Assembly: GCA_938010435.1 (NCBI GenBank)
Contig: CALLUS010000013.1
Span: forward strand, 1-64,000
Source of the DNA: an uncultured Rhizobiaceae group bacterium
Lineage (GTDB): Bacteria; Pseudomonadota; Alphaproteobacteria; Rhizobiales; Rhizobiaceae
DNA length: 64,000 nucleotides
Direction of reading: 5' to 3'
The notes beneath the pieces were generated by a model that was given only the letters and a program-made list of their open reading frames with translations, had not been told where the DNA came from and made no database searches. This document shows, in pieces, positions 16,425-27,102 of this stretch; position 1 is the first letter of the stretch; every line of letters starts with the position of its first letter. The position numbers and the translations under genes are program-made.

Positions 16425-18323
16425 TTAACCTGCGTGTTTTGACCAACTGGCTTTGATCTCATCCAAAATCGCCGGATCGTCAATTGTTGCCGGCACTTTG
16501 AAATCCACACCATCAACAACCTTTTGCATAGTTGCCCGCAATATCTTGCCTGAACGGGTTTTTGGCAAACGTGCAACCGGAACCGCAATCTTAAATGCGG
16601 CAACAGGCCCAATTTTCTCACGCACCAGTTTGATAATTTCTGTTTGAATGTCAGCAACAGGGCGATCAACACCCGCGTTTAAAATCATAAACCCGGCAGG
16701 CAACTGACCTTTCAAAGCATCTGCAATACCAATCACTGCACATTCGGCCACATCAGGATGGGAAGCAATCACCTCTTCCATGCCACCTGTTGAAAGGCGG
16801 TGACCCGCCACATTGATGATATCGTCGGTGCGCGCCATGATGAACAGATACCCGTCCTCATCCATAATTCCTGCATCAGCGGTTTTATAATATCCCGGGA
16901 ACTCTTCGAGATAGGCTTCTTTGAAACGTTCGTCAGCATTCCAAAGTGTGGGGAATGCGCCGGGCGGCAAAGGCAATTTCACCACCACATTTCCAAGTTC
17001 ATCGCGTGGCAACTCTTCGCCCTCATCACTGACAACACGAATATCATAACCGGGCATGGCGACTGTTGGAGAACCGTATTTAATCGGCATCAATTCTATA
17101 CCCACCGGATTACCGGCAATGGTCCATCCTGTTTCCGTCTGCCACCAATGGTCGATCACTGGCGTTTTCAAAATGCGTTCCGCCCAATGGATCGTATCAG
17201 GGTCGGCGCGTTCACCTGCAAGATAGAGCATCCGAAAATTGCTCATATCATACTTCGAAATGAGCTTGCCTTCAGGGTCTTCTTTCTTGATGGCTCGAAA
17301 CGCAGTTGGCGCGGTGAACAGCACAGACACTTTGTGTTCTGAAATAACACGCCAGAACGTTCCCGCATCCGGTGTCCCAACGGGCTTGCCTTCAAACAAA
17401 ATCGTCGTGTTGCCGTGCATGAGTGGGCCATAAATAATATATGAATGACCGACGACCCAACCCACATCAGAGGCCGCCCAAAAAATTTCCCCCGGATCGA
17501 CGCCGTAGATGTTCTTCATGGTCCAATGGGTGGCAACCATGTGTCCGCCATTGTCGCGCACAACACCTTTAGGCTGCCCTGTCGTGCCTGACGTATAAAG
17601 CACATAAAGCGGATCGGTTGCCGCAACATCAACACAAGGAACATCAGCACCACCATCTTTTGATGCCTGCACCTCTTTTGCATAGTCAAAGTCACGGCCA
17701 TCGATCAAATCGCATTGTTGTTGTTTGCGTTGCAGAACAATTGTACTGTTCGGCTTATGTTTGGCCAATTCAATCGCACCATCCAACAATGGTTTATAAT
17801 TGATGACACGCCCTGGCTCGATGCCGCAGGACGCGGAGATGATACACTTCGGTTTGCAATCATCAATACGCGTGGCCAATTCAGCAGAAGCAAAACCACC
17901 AAACACAACCGAATGAACAGCCCCCAAACGGGCGCATGCCAACAAAGCAACCGCCGCTTCTAAAACCATCGGCATATAGATGATCACGCGATCACCTTTC
18001 ACCACGCCTCGTCGCTGCAAAGCGGCCGCTAAGGCCACCACTTCTTCTTTCAATTCAGTATAAGTGAGCGTACTTTGGCTGTCAGTGATTGGGCTGTCGT
18101 AAATAATTGCGGCTTGGTCACCACGACCGTTTTCAACATGACGGTCGACGCAGTTGTAACATGTGTTGCAAATGCCATCAGAAAACCAACGTCCTGCAAC
18201 ACCCTCGTTTGCAAAAAACGCTTTACTTGGGGCCTTGACCCAATCGATTGCTTTTGCGGCATCCATCCAAAACCCTTCAGGGTCTGATTTCCAACCATCG
18301 TAAATTTCCTGATACACACCCAT
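16425..18323 (-). CDS. prpE: Propionyl-CoA/acetyl-CoA synthetase (PrpE type)
   Basis: 632-residue AMP-forming acyl-CoA ligase. Motifs: the phosphate loop YTSGTTGQPKGVVRD, the adenine region WWQTETGW, YKTADAGIMDEDGYLFIMAR and the C-terminal KTRSGKILR with the acetylatable catalytic lysine. The start GVYQEIYDGW and the motif NTCYNCVDRHVENGRGDQ match propionyl-CoA synthetase rather than Acs. ATG 18323 is preceded by GGGAGGT. It would activate propionate, and possibly acetate. Neighbours (SGNH hydrolase, CoA transferase) do not define a pathway. Confidence 0.9.
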   Translation of the reverse strand: MGVYQEIYDGWKSDPEGFWMDAAKAIDWVKAPSKAFFANEGVAGRWFSDGICNTCYNCVDRHVENGRGDQAAIIYDSPITDSQSTLTYTELKEEVVALAAALQRRGVVKGDRVIIYMPMVLEAAVALLACARLGAVHSVVFGGFASAELATRIDDCKPKCIISASCGIEPGRVINYKPLLDGAIELAKHKPNSTIVLQRKQQQCDLIDGRDFDYAKEVQASKDGGADVPCVDVAATDPLYVLYTSGTTGQPKGVVRDNGGHMVATHWTMKNIYGVDPGEIFWAASDVGWVVGHSYIIYGPLMHGNTTILFEGKPVGTPDAGTFWRVISEHKVSVLFTAPTAFRAIKKEDPEGKLISKYDMSNFRMLYLAGERADPDTIHWAERILKTPVIDHWWQTETGWTIAGNPVGIELMPIKYGSPTVAMPGYDIRVVSDEGEELPRDELGNVVVKLPLPPGAFPTLWNADERFKEAYLEEFPGYYKTADAGIMDEDGYLFIMARTDDIINVAGHRLSTGGMEEVIASHPDVAECAVIGIADALKGQLPAGFMILNAGVDRPVADIQTEIIKLVREKIGPVAAFKIAVPVARLPKTRSGKILRATMQKVVDGVDFKVPATIDDPAILDEIKASWSKHAG

Positions 18324-18407
18324 ACGGCGACCTCCCAATCGTTCTTACGTTGGAATTAACAACACCTGAGGAAGTCGCGCAACGACCCATTAGTTTAATT
18401 GATGCAC

Positions 18408-19163
18408 CTACAGAAAACTCTTTACCGCCGGGCTGGTGCGCGGCTCGCAATCCCAAAATTTCAAAAAGTGGTCCGACCAAATATCATAACCAATTTCATT
18501 GGCATGAAATCCGTCTTCACAATACCCGGCAGGCTCAGTGATTGGCAATGGCGGCACGCACACCGCACCCCGTTCAACACACAATTGCGCCCCTTTGCGG
18601 TTCAACAAATTCACCCGCAAATTCATAATGGATGCCAACGGTTCAGGTAAGATCGGCGACTGACGCACATCAATGGCCTGATGCCAATACATCTTTGCTT
18701 CCGGAAACTTGGTGCGCAACGCATAAAGCACATTGCCAAATTCTTTTTTCCAACGGGGCACAGTGTGCCAATTTTTCATATCATTGGTGCCCAACATTAT
18801 GACAATATGCGTATAGTTTTCTGGTTCGAGATTTGGGATCACGGTATCACGAATCTCTCCTGCCACAGCGCTGTTGTGACCTGAAATATGCCACCGGACA
18901 GCTTGGCCGGTTTGCTCGTGAATCTTACGCGCCAGTTGTGGTCCAATGGCGCCATCTGTGTGCTCTATACCCACCGCCGCTGCTGAAGAATCTCCAATCG
19001 TCAACAACCGTGTTGTAGGTTCTCCTGTGCCATATTTTCCGGTACGCGGACCATGGGCAGGTGAAAGGCGCATTGAGTTTTGACGCACCCAAGTACCCTG
19101 CACCGCATAAACAGGAAAGCAAATCCAAGAGAGTAAAGACGATAGCAAAGGAGACATGGACAT
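18408..19163 (-). CDS. SGNH/GDSL-type hydrolase, exported
   Basis: 251 residues. A short hydrophobic N-terminus (LLSSLLSWICFPVYAVQG) suggests export or a membrane anchor. Block I TIGDSSAAAVG holds the nucleophile Ser, block III MLGTNDMKN the Asn, and block V DGFHANEIGYD the Asp-His pair, so the full triad is present. The family cleaves esters of lipids, sugars or cell-wall polymers; the substrate is unknown. It stands alone between prpE and the CoA transferase on the same strand. Confidence 0.85.
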   Translation of the reverse strand: MSMSPLLSSLLSWICFPVYAVQGTWVRQNSMRLSPAHGPRTGKYGTGEPTTRLLTIGDSSAAAVGIEHTDGAIGPQLARKIHEQTGQAVRWHISGHNSAVAGEIRDTVIPNLEPENYTHIVIMLGTNDMKNWHTVPRWKKEFGNVLYALRTKFPEAKMYWHQAIDVRQSPILPEPLASIMNLRVNLLNRKGAQLCVERGAVCVPPLPITEPAGYCEDGFHANEIGYDIWSDHFLKFWDCEPRTSPAVKSFL

Positions 19164-19232
19164 TTTACACTGTGTTTAAACAAGCCCCGTTTCTAAGCTA
19201 AATTGACGTATACGTCATCTGTGAAAACTCAT

Positions 19233-20354
19233 TTATCCAAATTCACGACGCAAACGTTCGCCGTGCTCATTCAAATCTGGCACACGCCCATAGGTTGGAG
19301 TTTCCCCGGTAACAATTGCGGCGGGCGACAGAATGGAAATTTCACCCTCGCCCGTATCCACACTTACCCAATTGTTTTGAGGGTGCGCCACCAAGTCATC
19401 CAGATCAGATAACCGCCCATAAGCAATGCGCGCCTTGTCCAATATTTCAATCATCTGCTCGCGTGTATGAGCGCCAAATGCTGCGTCCACAAATCCATCA
19501 ACAGCGTTGCGATTTTCCAACCGTTCAACATTGGTTTGAAAACCGCTTTGAGCGGGCAGTTCGGGTTTGCCTAGCGCAACGCAAAGCCGGTGCCACTCAG
19601 CTTCGTTTTGAATAGAAATCAAAAGCGGCTTTTCATCTGCACATTCAAACACGCCATAAGGTGCAATTGTTGGATGTTTCAAACCCTGCCGACCAGGCGT
19701 TTTCCCCCCATAGTGATGTTGCATCATGGGCACATTCATCCAGTCTGCCATGGCATGAAACAAGGATACGGAAATCCCCCGCCCTTTCCGTTCAGGGTCA
19801 CGCTCCCGCGCGAAAAGAGCTTGTAGAATAGCGGCGTGTGCACTCATACCAGCGGCAATATCGCAAACAGAAACACCAACCCGTGCCGGGCCATGTTCCG
19901 TACCGTTTATGGCAGCCAAACCGCTTTCAGCCTGAATGAGAAGATCATAAGCTTTCTGATCACGCCAAGGCCCCTCTTCGCCGTAACCGGAAATAGAGCA
20001 CGTAATCAGTGAAGGATATTCACTGCGCAAGCCGTCCAAGGGCAATCCAAGGCGAGACATAACACCTGGCGCAAAATTTTGGATCAACACATCAGCGGAC
20101 GAAACCATCTTGCGTAAAATAGTGAGATCAGCACCGCTTTTGAGGTCAAGCGCGATGCTCTCTTTGCCGTGGTTGAGCCAGACAAAATAGGCGCTTTGTC
20201 CTTTTGCAAGGACATCATAGCCACGCGCAAAATCTCCTTCATACTTCTCGACCTTGATCACCCGCGCCCCAGCAGACGCCAATCGGCCGGACGCGTAAGG
20301 CGCCGCCACCGCTTGTTCAATTGCGATAACGTTTATGTTTTGAAGATCATTCAT
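19233..20354 (-). CDS. CaiB/BaiF family CoA transferase
   Basis: 373 residues of a class III CoA transferase. Seen are IEQAVAAPYASGRLASAGA, the region ALDLKSGAD, DVLIQNFAPGVMSRLGL and GYGEEGPWRDQKAYDLLIQAESG, where the Asp of AYDLL is the expected catalytic aspartate that forms the acyl anhydride. Substrate is not readable; members act on oxalyl, formyl, mesaconyl, succinyl or carnitine CoA esters. Confidence 0.88.
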   Translation of the reverse strand: MNDLQNINVIAIEQAVAAPYASGRLASAGARVIKVEKYEGDFARGYDVLAKGQSAYFVWLNHGKESIALDLKSGADLTILRKMVSSADVLIQNFAPGVMSRLGLPLDGLRSEYPSLITCSISGYGEEGPWRDQKAYDLLIQAESGLAAINGTEHGPARVGVSVCDIAAGMSAHAAILQALFARERDPERKGRGISVSLFHAMADWMNVPMMQHHYGGKTPGRQGLKHPTIAPYGVFECADEKPLLISIQNEAEWHRLCVALGKPELPAQSGFQTNVERLENRNAVDGFVDAAFGAHTREQMIEILDKARIAYGRLSDLDDLVAHPQNNWVSVDTGEGEISILSPAAIVTGETPTYGRVPDLNEHGERLRREFG

Positions 20355-20409
20355 AAAGCCAGCTTTGCCTTATCAAAAGCAAATGGCAATCTAAAGAGTT
20401 CGCTTTCGA

Positions 20410-21438
20410 CTAAGCGTTTTCCATAGCCTCATTCCATTCGCCCTTTGCTGCAAGACCATTCATCTTGGCACGATGGGTGAAAGCTTCTTGAGCAGCAGCA
20501 ACCTGTTCCGCTTTACCCCGCCAAGCATTTAAAGCTGCGGCTTGAAGAGCGCGACCATAGGAATAAGTTAGCGACCATGGTAAATCGTAATTTGCATTCA
20601 TTGCCGCAAGATTTGCTGTGGCTTCCACATCACTTTGTCCACCAGACAAGAACGCAATACCTGGAACCGCTGAAGGAACGTTGCGTTTCAAAACAGCAAC
20701 GGTGTGCGCAGCAACTTCATCCGGTGTATTTTGCTTGGAACATTTTGATCCTGCAATCACCATGTTTGGCTTCAAGATTATACCTTCAAGCTTCACATTC
20801 TGTTCGTGCAACTCATTGAACAATACGCGCAACACTTCATCTGTCACTTCGTGGCAACGTTCAATTGTATGATCAGCCGGATCGGCATCCATTTGCACTT
20901 CGGGTTCCACAATAGGAACAATGCCTGCTTCCTGACAAAGCGCTGCATAACGCGCCAATGCATGAGTATTTGCTTTTATGGCACCAGTGGTTGGCAAAAT
21001 ATCGTTGATTGAAATAACCGCGCGCCACTTTGCAAACCGTGCACCCGCTTCGTGATAAGCTTTCAAACGATCCCGTAGACCATCAAGCCCTTCAGTTATC
21101 GTTTCGCCCGAACGACCGGCCAACGCTTGCGCTCCTTTGTCGACTTTGATGCCGGGAACTGCACCCGCAGCACGAATAAGATCAACGAACGGCGTGCCGT
21201 CTGCAGCTTTTTGGTAGAGTGTTTCTTCAAACATGATCACACCGGAAATGCGTTCGTTCATAGCAATACCTGCTCGAAACAGCATTTCACGGTAGTCTCT
21301 GCGGTTCTCTTCGGTGTTCTCAACGTTGATAGAATCAAAACGTTTTTTGATTGTGCCCGTGGATTCGTCGGCGGCAAGAATACCTTGGCCGGGCATAACC
21401 ATAGCTTTTGCGATGTCTTCGATACGTTCTGCACTCAT
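20410..21438 (-). CDS. fba: Class I fructose-bisphosphate aldolase
   Basis: 342 residues of the Schiff-base (class I) aldolase family, which splits fructose 1,6-bisphosphate without a metal. Signatures: MPGQGILAADESTGTIKKRF, VPIVEPEVQMD, the Schiff-base lysine in EGIILKPNMVIAG, and GIAFLSGGQSDVEAT. ATG 21438 has AGGAG eight bases upstream; a longer reading from 21504 lacks family similarity. It follows pgk by 168 bases, ending the tkt-gap-pgk-fba series. The 3' gene order and strand suggest coordinated expression, though the gap before fba may hold its own promoter. Confidence 0.93.
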   Translation of the reverse strand: MSAERIEDIAKAMVMPGQGILAADESTGTIKKRFDSINVENTEENRRDYREMLFRAGIAMNERISGVIMFEETLYQKAADGTPFVDLIRAAGAVPGIKVDKGAQALAGRSGETITEGLDGLRDRLKAYHEAGARFAKWRAVISINDILPTTGAIKANTHALARYAALCQEAGIVPIVEPEVQMDADPADHTIERCHEVTDEVLRVLFNELHEQNVKLEGIILKPNMVIAGSKCSKQNTPDEVAAHTVAVLKRNVPSAVPGIAFLSGGQSDVEATANLAAMNANYDLPWSLTYSYGRALQAAALNAWRGKAEQVAAAQEAFTHRAKMNGLAAKGEWNEAMENA

Positions 21439-21605
21439 GGGGCCGCTCCTCAATGTGCTAAAATAGGATGAGAGCTTTCGTATCACTAAGGCAGCAAAAG
21501 ACAATTGCCGCCAAAAATGCTAATCGGTTTAAATTAAATCTTTCAACGATTTACCTTAACAGAGGCGGTTAAAAGGTAAAAACTCACCCTTTGATACAGC
21601 TAAAA

Positions 21606-22796
21606 TTAACCAAGCGCCGCAACACCCGGCAAGGTTTTTCCTTCCATCCATTCAAGGAAAGCGCCACCAGCCGTTGAGACATAGGTGAAGTCTGTCGATA
21701 CTTTTGCATGGTTTAATGCCGACACAGTATCACCACCGCCTGCAACGGAAACAAGGTTTCCGGCTCTTGTTTCGTGTGCCGCACATTGCGCCGCATCCAC
21801 GGTCGCTTTATCGAAGGGTTCTATTTCAAACGCCCCTAATGGTCCGTTCCAAACGAGTGTGTTGGAGGACTTGATACGATCTGAAATCAAACCGACAGTT
21901 TCAGGGCCGGCATCCAAGATCATCGTCTCGCTGGGCACGCTGTCGGCAGCAACCACTTTGTTGGGGCTGTTAGCAGCAAATCCATCGGCGACAACCACGT
22001 CGGTCGGTAAGATGATCTCACAGTTCTCTGCGGCTGCTTTGGCCAAAATATCTCGTGCTGTATCAGCAAGGTCATGCTCACACAGAGATTTTCCAACCCC
22101 CACTCCCAGCGCAGCGAGAAATGTGTTCGCCATACCGCCACCGATAACAAGATGATCAACCTTGGCAACAAGGTTGCCAATCAAATCAAGTTTGGTGGAA
22201 ATCTTAGCCCCGCCCACAATCGCCATAACAGGGTGTTGTGGTTGGCCAAGGCCTTTTTCCAAAGCTTCCAATTCAGCTTGCATAGTACGACCTGCGTAGG
22301 ATGGTAAGTGCTCGGCTATGCCCACTGTAGAAGCATGAGCACGGTGCGCTGCGCTGAACGCATCATTTACATAAATGTCGCCGAGATCAGCAAGCTCTTT
22401 GCCAAACGGTGGATTGTTTTTTTCTTCACATGGGTGGAAACGGGTGTTTTCAAGCAGAAGAACTGTGCCGATATCCATTGACGCAATCGCGTTAATCGCT
22501 GGCTCCCCACAACAATCAGAAGCAAAAGCCACTGGCACACCAAAGACATCAGCCAATGTCGAAACAACAGGCTCTAACGACATAGACGGAACGACTTCGC
22601 CTTTTGGTCGTCCAAAATGCGCCAGCAATATGACTTTTGCCCCCTTGGAGATCAATTCCATAACGGTTGGCTTGATCCGTTCCACGCGGGTAGCATCCGT
22701 GACACGACCATTCTCCATAGGCACATTGATGTCCACGCGAACTAAAACACGTTTTCCAGAAATATCGTTCAGGTCGTCAATTGTTTTGAAAGCCAT
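21606..22796 (-). CDS. pgk: Phosphoglycerate kinase
   Basis: 396 residues, standard length. It transfers phosphate between 1,3-bisphosphoglycerate and ADP in glycolysis. Motifs: [52 protein letters not shown], the nucleotide-binding WNGPLGAFE and [11 protein letters not shown]. It lies 71 bases downstream of gap. Confidence 0.97.
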   Translation of the reverse strand: MAFKTIDDLNDISGKRVLVRVDINVPMENGRVTDATRVERIKPTVMELISKGAKVILLAHFGRPKGEVVPSMSLEPVVSTLADVFGVPVAFASDCCGEPAINAIASMDIGTVLLLENTRFHPCEEKNNPPFGKELADLGDIYVNDAFSAAHRAHASTVGIAEHLPSYAGRTMQAELEALEKGLGQPQHPVMAIVGGAKISTKLDLIGNLVAKVDHLVIGGGMANTFLAALGVGVGKSLCEHDLADTARDILAKAAAENCEIILPTDVVVADGFAANSPNKVVAADSVPSETMILDAGPETVGLISDRIKSSNTLVWNGPLGAFEIEPFDKATVDAAQCAAHETRAGNLVSVAGGGDTVSALNHAKVSTDFTYVSTAGGAFLEWMEGKTLPGVAALG

Positions 22797-22867
22797 AAAT
22801 ACACATGCGAGAGGTGACCGATTTCCAGCAGTCTTAATGGGTATTCAGCGTTGATGGAACCGTCTGT

Positions 22868-23875
22868 TTACAGCTTCTTCGCCATATAGGCAGCCATATC
22901 TGTCATGCGGCAAGAGAAACCCCATTCGTTATCGTACCAAGCCATAACCTGAACCATCGTGTCGCTCATCACACGAGTTTGCGCAGGTGCAAAGCAAGAC
23001 GATGCGGGGTTATGATTGAAGTCGACAGACACTTTCGGCTCAGGATCATAGTCCAAGATGCCTTTAAGGCGCCCGCGAGATGCTTTCTTAACCGCAGTAT
23101 TCACTTCGTCTATTGTGGTGTTGCGCTTGGCAACGAATTTAAGATCAACCAATGACACGTTGGCCGTTGGAACCCGCACTGACGATCCATCCAACTTTCC
23201 TTCAAGTTCAGGAATAACCAATCCTACCGCTTTGGCTGCGCCGGTTGATGTTGGAATCATGGATGTAGCCGCTCCACGCGCGCGATAGACGTCTTTATGA
23301 TGACGGTCTAGCGTCGGTTGGTCGCCTGTGTAAGAATGAACCGTGGTCATGAACCCGTGATCAATACCAATTGCATTGTGCAAAACGTCCACAACAGGTG
23401 CGAGACAATTTGTCGTGCAAGACGCTGCTGAAATCACCAAATCTTTCTTGGTGATTTCTTTGTGGTTCACGCCATAAACAATTGTCTTATCGGCAGGTTT
23501 ACCCGGAGCGGAAAGTAGAACACGTTTTGCTCCGGCTTCAATATGCGGCATCGCTTTTTCGGTGCTGTTAAACGCGCCAGTGCATTCAAGAACAATATCA
23601 ACTTCGAGATCTTTCCAAGGAAGATTTGCAGGATTGCGATCTGCAAAAAACGGTACAACTCCGCGGCCAATATTGATACCCTTTTTAGTGGTTTTGACAG
23701 TGCCTGGAAAATTGCCGTGCACACTGTCATATCTCAACAAATGTGCATGTGTCTCAATCGGACCTGAATTGTTGATCGCAACAACTTCAATATCATCACG
23801 CTGTAATTCGTGAATGGCCCGATAGGTCAAACGTCCAATGCGCCCGAACCCGTTGATTGCTACTCTAACTGCCAT
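22868..23875 (-). CDS. gap: Glyceraldehyde-3-phosphate dehydrogenase
   Basis: 335 residues. NAD-binding start VAINGFGRIGRLTYRA, catalytic cysteine in SAASCTTNCLAPVVDV, VRVPTANVSLVDL and the C-terminal WYDNEWGFSCRM. It oxidises glyceraldehyde 3-phosphate to 1,3-bisphosphoglycerate. It lies between tkt and pgk. Its 170-base upstream region contains two copies of a palindromic 14-base site that look like operators. Confidence 0.97.
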   Translation of the reverse strand: MAVRVAINGFGRIGRLTYRAIHELQRDDIEVVAINNSGPIETHAHLLRYDSVHGNFPGTVKTTKKGINIGRGVVPFFADRNPANLPWKDLEVDIVLECTGAFNSTEKAMPHIEAGAKRVLLSAPGKPADKTIVYGVNHKEITKKDLVISAASCTTNCLAPVVDVLHNAIGIDHGFMTTVHSYTGDQPTLDRHHKDVYRARGAATSMIPTSTGAAKAVGLVIPELEGKLDGSSVRVPTANVSLVDLKFVAKRNTTIDEVNTAVKKASRGRLKGILDYDPEPKVSVDFNHNPASSCFAPAQTRVMSDTMVQVMAWYDNEWGFSCRMTDMAAYMAKKL

Positions 23876-23959
23876 TGTTTAAATCCCGCATCCGCCCAAC
23901 TCGGGCGTTTTGCGGCTCATAGGCGGTCATTGTGATGCGGTCTACCCCGACTTTGCGAC

Positions 23960-23994
23960 CTAAACGATTAGATTTCACTCTAAACGATTAGATC
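23960..23994 (-). promoter_or_regulatory. Tandem LacI-like operator upstream of gap
   Basis: The 14-base sequence CTAAACGATTAGAT occurs twice, starting at 23960 and 23980. Each copy holds the inverted repeat CTAA-N4-TTAG with a central CG, the style of LacI-family operators. The 20-base period places both on nearly the same DNA face. They lie about 85-120 bases before the gap start. A LacI-type central-carbon regulator (CceR-like) is a possible owner; no such gene is in this window. Confidence 0.55.
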
Positions 23995-24045
23995 AGCAAA
24001 CTCTTCACAACCATCGTTAACAACGAGGGTAAATGGAATCGGTTA

Positions 24046-26043
24046 CTATTTGGCCAGCGCGTTCAGACGATCATTTGCAGCAGCAACAATTACCTTCGTT
24101 GTGATACCGAAATGCTCATACAGTTCTTTATACGGAGCAGAAGCACCAAATGAACTCATTCCGACAAACAGTCCATCTGAACCGATGAATGCATCCCATC
24201 CCTGACGGATAGCAGCTTCAACACCGATTTTAACAGGTGCTGTACCAATTGTGACGGCGCGATATTCTGCAGATTGTGCTTCAAACAACTCAAAGCAAGG
24301 AACAGAGACAACCCGGGTTGGCACACCGGAAGCATCAAGTTCAGCTTTCGCTTCCATCGCCAATTCTATTTCAGAACCACTGGCGAAAATTGAAACCTGC
24401 GCGTCATCATCACTACCCGCGAGTTCGTAGGCGCCAAATGACGATTTATTCTCTTTATCATTGTTCAAGCGCACCGCAGGCAAATCTTGGCGGGTCAGTG
24501 CAATGACACTTGGTGTCGTTTGGGTTTCAAGCGACAAAGCCCAGCACTCAGCAGTTTCAGTCACGTCAGCTGGACGGAATACATTGAGATTAGGGATTGC
24601 ACGCAATGCAGCGATTTGTTCAACCGGTTGGTGAGTTGGCCCATCTTCACCAAGACCGATAGAATCGTGAGTCATCACATGGATCACACGAATTCCCATC
24701 AATGCAGCCAAACGGATAGACGGGCGGCAATAGTCCGAGAAAATCAAGAACCCGCCTGAATAAGGAATGAGACCACCATGCAGCGCCATACCGTTCATGG
24801 CTGCAGCCATTCCGTGCTCACGAATACCATAGTGGATAAAGCGACCTGAAAAATCATCAGGGGTAATCGGAGCTGTTTGGCTGGTGTTCGTGTTGTTAGA
24901 ACCTGTCAGGTCCGCAGAACCACCAACAGTCTCCATCACAACACCATTGATCACTTCCAAAGTAGCTTGTGACGCTTTGCGCGTCGCACGCTTTGGCGCT
25001 TCTTCAGCCAATTGTTTTTTGTGTTCAGCAATTGCATCTGCAAAACCTGAAGGCAGATCACCACGTTGACGACGTTCAAACTCACCGCGCAATTCGCTGT
25101 CTGCATTGTCCAAACGTTTCTGCCACTCTTTGCGTTTTTGCGCTGAACGCAGCCCTGCAATCCGCCAAGCATCGCACACGTCTTCTGGAATCTTGAAAGG
25201 TTCAGCATCCCACCCCAGCGCTTCACGTGCACCAGCAATTTCATCAGGTCCAAGCGGAGAGCCGTGACTGTCTTTTGATCCGGCTTTTGTAGGCGCGCCA
25301 TAACCAATGGTTGTTTTACATGCGATCAAAGTTGGTTTGTCAGAAGCTTTAGCCTGTTCAATGGCTTCAGCAATAGCTTCATGATCATGGCCGTCGACAC
25401 GAATTGTGTTCCACTTACTGGCTTCAAAACGCATTATTTGATCGGTCGAGTCTGAAATCGAAATGGGGCCGTCGATTGAAATATTGTTGTCATCCCAGAA
25501 GACGATCAATTTTTTCAGCTTCAAATGACCCGCCAAGGAAATCGCTTCCTGCGAAATACCTTCCATGAGACAGCCGTCGCCAACCAAACAATATGTGTGG
25601 TGATCAACAATGTCGTTACCGAATTCATCGGCCAATTTGCGCTCTGCAATTGCCATCCCCACAGCGTTGGCAATGCCCTGACCTAACGGACCAGTTGTGG
25701 TTTCGATACCTGCAGCATGGCCATATTCCGGGTGTCCGGCAGTCTTGGCTCCAAGCTGACGGAAATTCTTGATTTGCTCCATATCAATGTCTTCGTAGCC
25801 CAGCAGGAACAAAGACGAATAGAGAAGCATTGATCCGTGACCAGCAGACAAGACAAAGCGATCCCGATCTGGCCAATTTGGGTTTTTCGGATCGAACTTC
25901 ATGAACTTTGTGAACAAAACGGTTGCAATATCCGCGGCGCCCATTGGCAAACCGGGGTGTCCGGAGTTCGCTTTTTGAACAGCATCAGCAGAAAGAAAAC
26001 GAATGGCATGCGCCATGCGCACATTTGTATCAGATTTTGTCAT
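24046..26043 (-). CDS. tkt: Transketolase
   Basis: 665 residues, normal length. A thiamine-diphosphate enzyme that moves two-carbon units in the pentose phosphate pathway. Motifs: [11 protein letters not shown], the ThDP motif [13 protein letters not shown] ending in [29 protein letters not shown], and [18 protein letters not shown]. It is the first gene of tkt-gap-pgk-fba and is divergent from the DUF4164-zapA genes. Confidence 0.97.
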   Translation of the reverse strand: MTKSDTNVRMAHAIRFLSADAVQKANSGHPGLPMGAADIATVLFTKFMKFDPKNPNWPDRDRFVLSAGHGSMLLYSSLFLLGYEDIDMEQIKNFRQLGAKTAGHPEYGHAAGIETTTGPLGQGIANAVGMAIAERKLADEFGNDIVDHHTYCLVGDGCLMEGISQEAISLAGHLKLKKLIVFWDDNNISIDGPISISDSTDQIMRFEASKWNTIRVDGHDHEAIAEAIEQAKASDKPTLIACKTTIGYGAPTKAGSKDSHGSPLGPDEIAGAREALGWDAEPFKIPEDVCDAWRIAGLRSAQKRKEWQKRLDNADSELRGEFERRQRGDLPSGFADAIAEHKKQLAEEAPKRATRKASQATLEVINGVVMETVGGSADLTGSNNTNTSQTAPITPDDFSGRFIHYGIREHGMAAAMNGMALHGGLIPYSGGFLIFSDYCRPSIRLAALMGIRVIHVMTHDSIGLGEDGPTHQPVEQIAALRAIPNLNVFRPADVTETAECWALSLETQTTPSVIALTRQDLPAVRLNNDKENKSSFGAYELAGSDDDAQVSIFASGSEIELAMEAKAELDASGVPTRVVSVPCFELFEAQSAEYRAVTIGTAPVKIGVEAAIRQGWDAFIGSDGLFVGMSSFGASAPYKELYEHFGITTKVIVAAANDRLNALAK

Positions 26044-26347
26044 GAATTTCCCGCGGTTTCACCGCTCTACAGAGACCAGATTAGCTGCGGATCAGCAGCG
26101 CGATTGCCCCATTACCCGCCTGTTGGCGAGACATAGCACCATCAACTGTTGAGTCAAACAGTCTCCGTATGGCTTCTCCCCAAAACTTCACTTCAAATTT
26201 GGCTGTAAGATTGTGACTCGACTCAAAAGAAACTGGACAACGCATTCTTGCAATTGACGTTTTTACTATTTTACCGTTTGACTATAAGCCACATCGCTGG
26301 AAAATGGGGCACTCCGGCAAATCAGTTGCAATCGTCCAAGGGCGCAA
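26044..26347. other. Divergent intergenic region between tkt and DUF4164 gene
   Basis: About 300 bases without a gene. It must contain the tkt promoter (minus) and that of the DUF4164-zapA genes (plus). TTGACG at 26254 and TATAAG at 26283 are promoter-like on the plus strand but separated by 23 bases, so they do not form one standard promoter. No repeats or operators are evident. Confidence 0.4.
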
Positions 26348-26647
26348 ATGGCAGAAGAAACAAACAGTTCCAGCGAATCCGGTAATCTTGCACAGGCACT
26401 TTCACGCCTCAATGATGCCCTCGACTCACTAGAAAAACAGGCTGACAAGGCCTTGGAATCCAGTGGAACGGTGCACAGTGCCGATGAAGAAGTACAGCGC
26501 ATGGCCGAAGACAGAGCAAAACTTGCCAGCGAACTAGATTCCGCAAAGTCTCATTCCAAAAAACTCAAAGAAACAAACAGTGAAGTGTCAAAACGTCTTG
26601 TGGGTGCCATGGAAATGGTGCGCGGTGTTCTCGACCAATCCAGATAG
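26348..26647 (+). CDS. DUF4164 coiled-coil protein upstream of zapA
   Basis: 99 residues, almost all helical: LAQALSRLNDALDSLEKQAD, then EEVQRMAEDRAKLASELDSAK and a C-terminal helix. It is typical of DUF4164, which in rhizobia sits directly before zapA. No catalytic motif. The setting suggests a role with the division protein ZapA, 26 bases downstream, possibly as a partner; not shown. Confidence 0.85.
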   Translation: MAEETNSSSESGNLAQALSRLNDALDSLEKQADKALESSGTVHSADEEVQRMAEDRAKLASELDSAKSHSKKLKETNSEVSKRLVGAMEMVRGVLDQSR

Positions 26648-26673
26648 TTCGACAAAGATTAGAAAGTGCGACA

Positions 26674-27021
26674 ATGCCTCAAGTGGCGGTTCAAATTAAC
26701 GGTAAAACCTATCGCATGGCATGTGATGAAGGGCAGGAAGCGCATTTGCTCGACCTCGCGCAGCGCTTTGACAAATATATCAACCAGCTCAAAGGCTCAT
26801 TTGGTGAAATCGGCGATCAGCGGTTGACAGTTATGGCAGGTGTTATGGTGACGGACGAGTTGGTTGAAATGCAGCACAAAATTCGCGGACTTGAATCCGA
26901 ACTGGCTGAGTTGCGCACTGGCACCACTTCATCAAGTGACAAAGATACCAACATGGCTCTTGCCTTAAACAAAACCGCCGAACGCATTGAGCAAATCAGT
27001 AAAAAACTGAATGCGATATGA
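26674..27021 (+). CDS. zapA: Cell division protein ZapA
   Basis: 115 residues. The N-terminal fold (VAVQINGKTYRMACDEGQE, then LLDLAQRFDKYINQLKGSFG) and the long C-terminal coiled coil (LVEMQHKIRGLESELAELR) match ZapA, which bundles FtsZ filaments at the septum. It is followed by 6S RNA and 5-FCL, a widely conserved order. Confidence 0.93.
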   Translation: MPQVAVQINGKTYRMACDEGQEAHLLDLAQRFDKYINQLKGSFGEIGDQRLTVMAGVMVTDELVEMQHKIRGLESELAELRTGTTSSSDKDTNMALALNKTAERIEQISKKLNAI

Positions 27022-27102
27022 AACCTGCTTTTAAAGCAGACTAAATGACGAACCCCGCTTTATTTTGTGGTACTACAAGGTCACGGTCCCTATACTCACG
27101 AA

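Noticed and set aside
16800-17342. 180-residue plus-strand frame inside prpE
   Set aside because: It lies fully opposite the conserved acyl-CoA synthetase core and has no family features.
26254-26288. TTGACG and TATAAG as a promoter for the DUF4164-zapA genes
   Set aside because: The two boxes are 23 bases apart, too far for a standard promoter, so no firm call is made.
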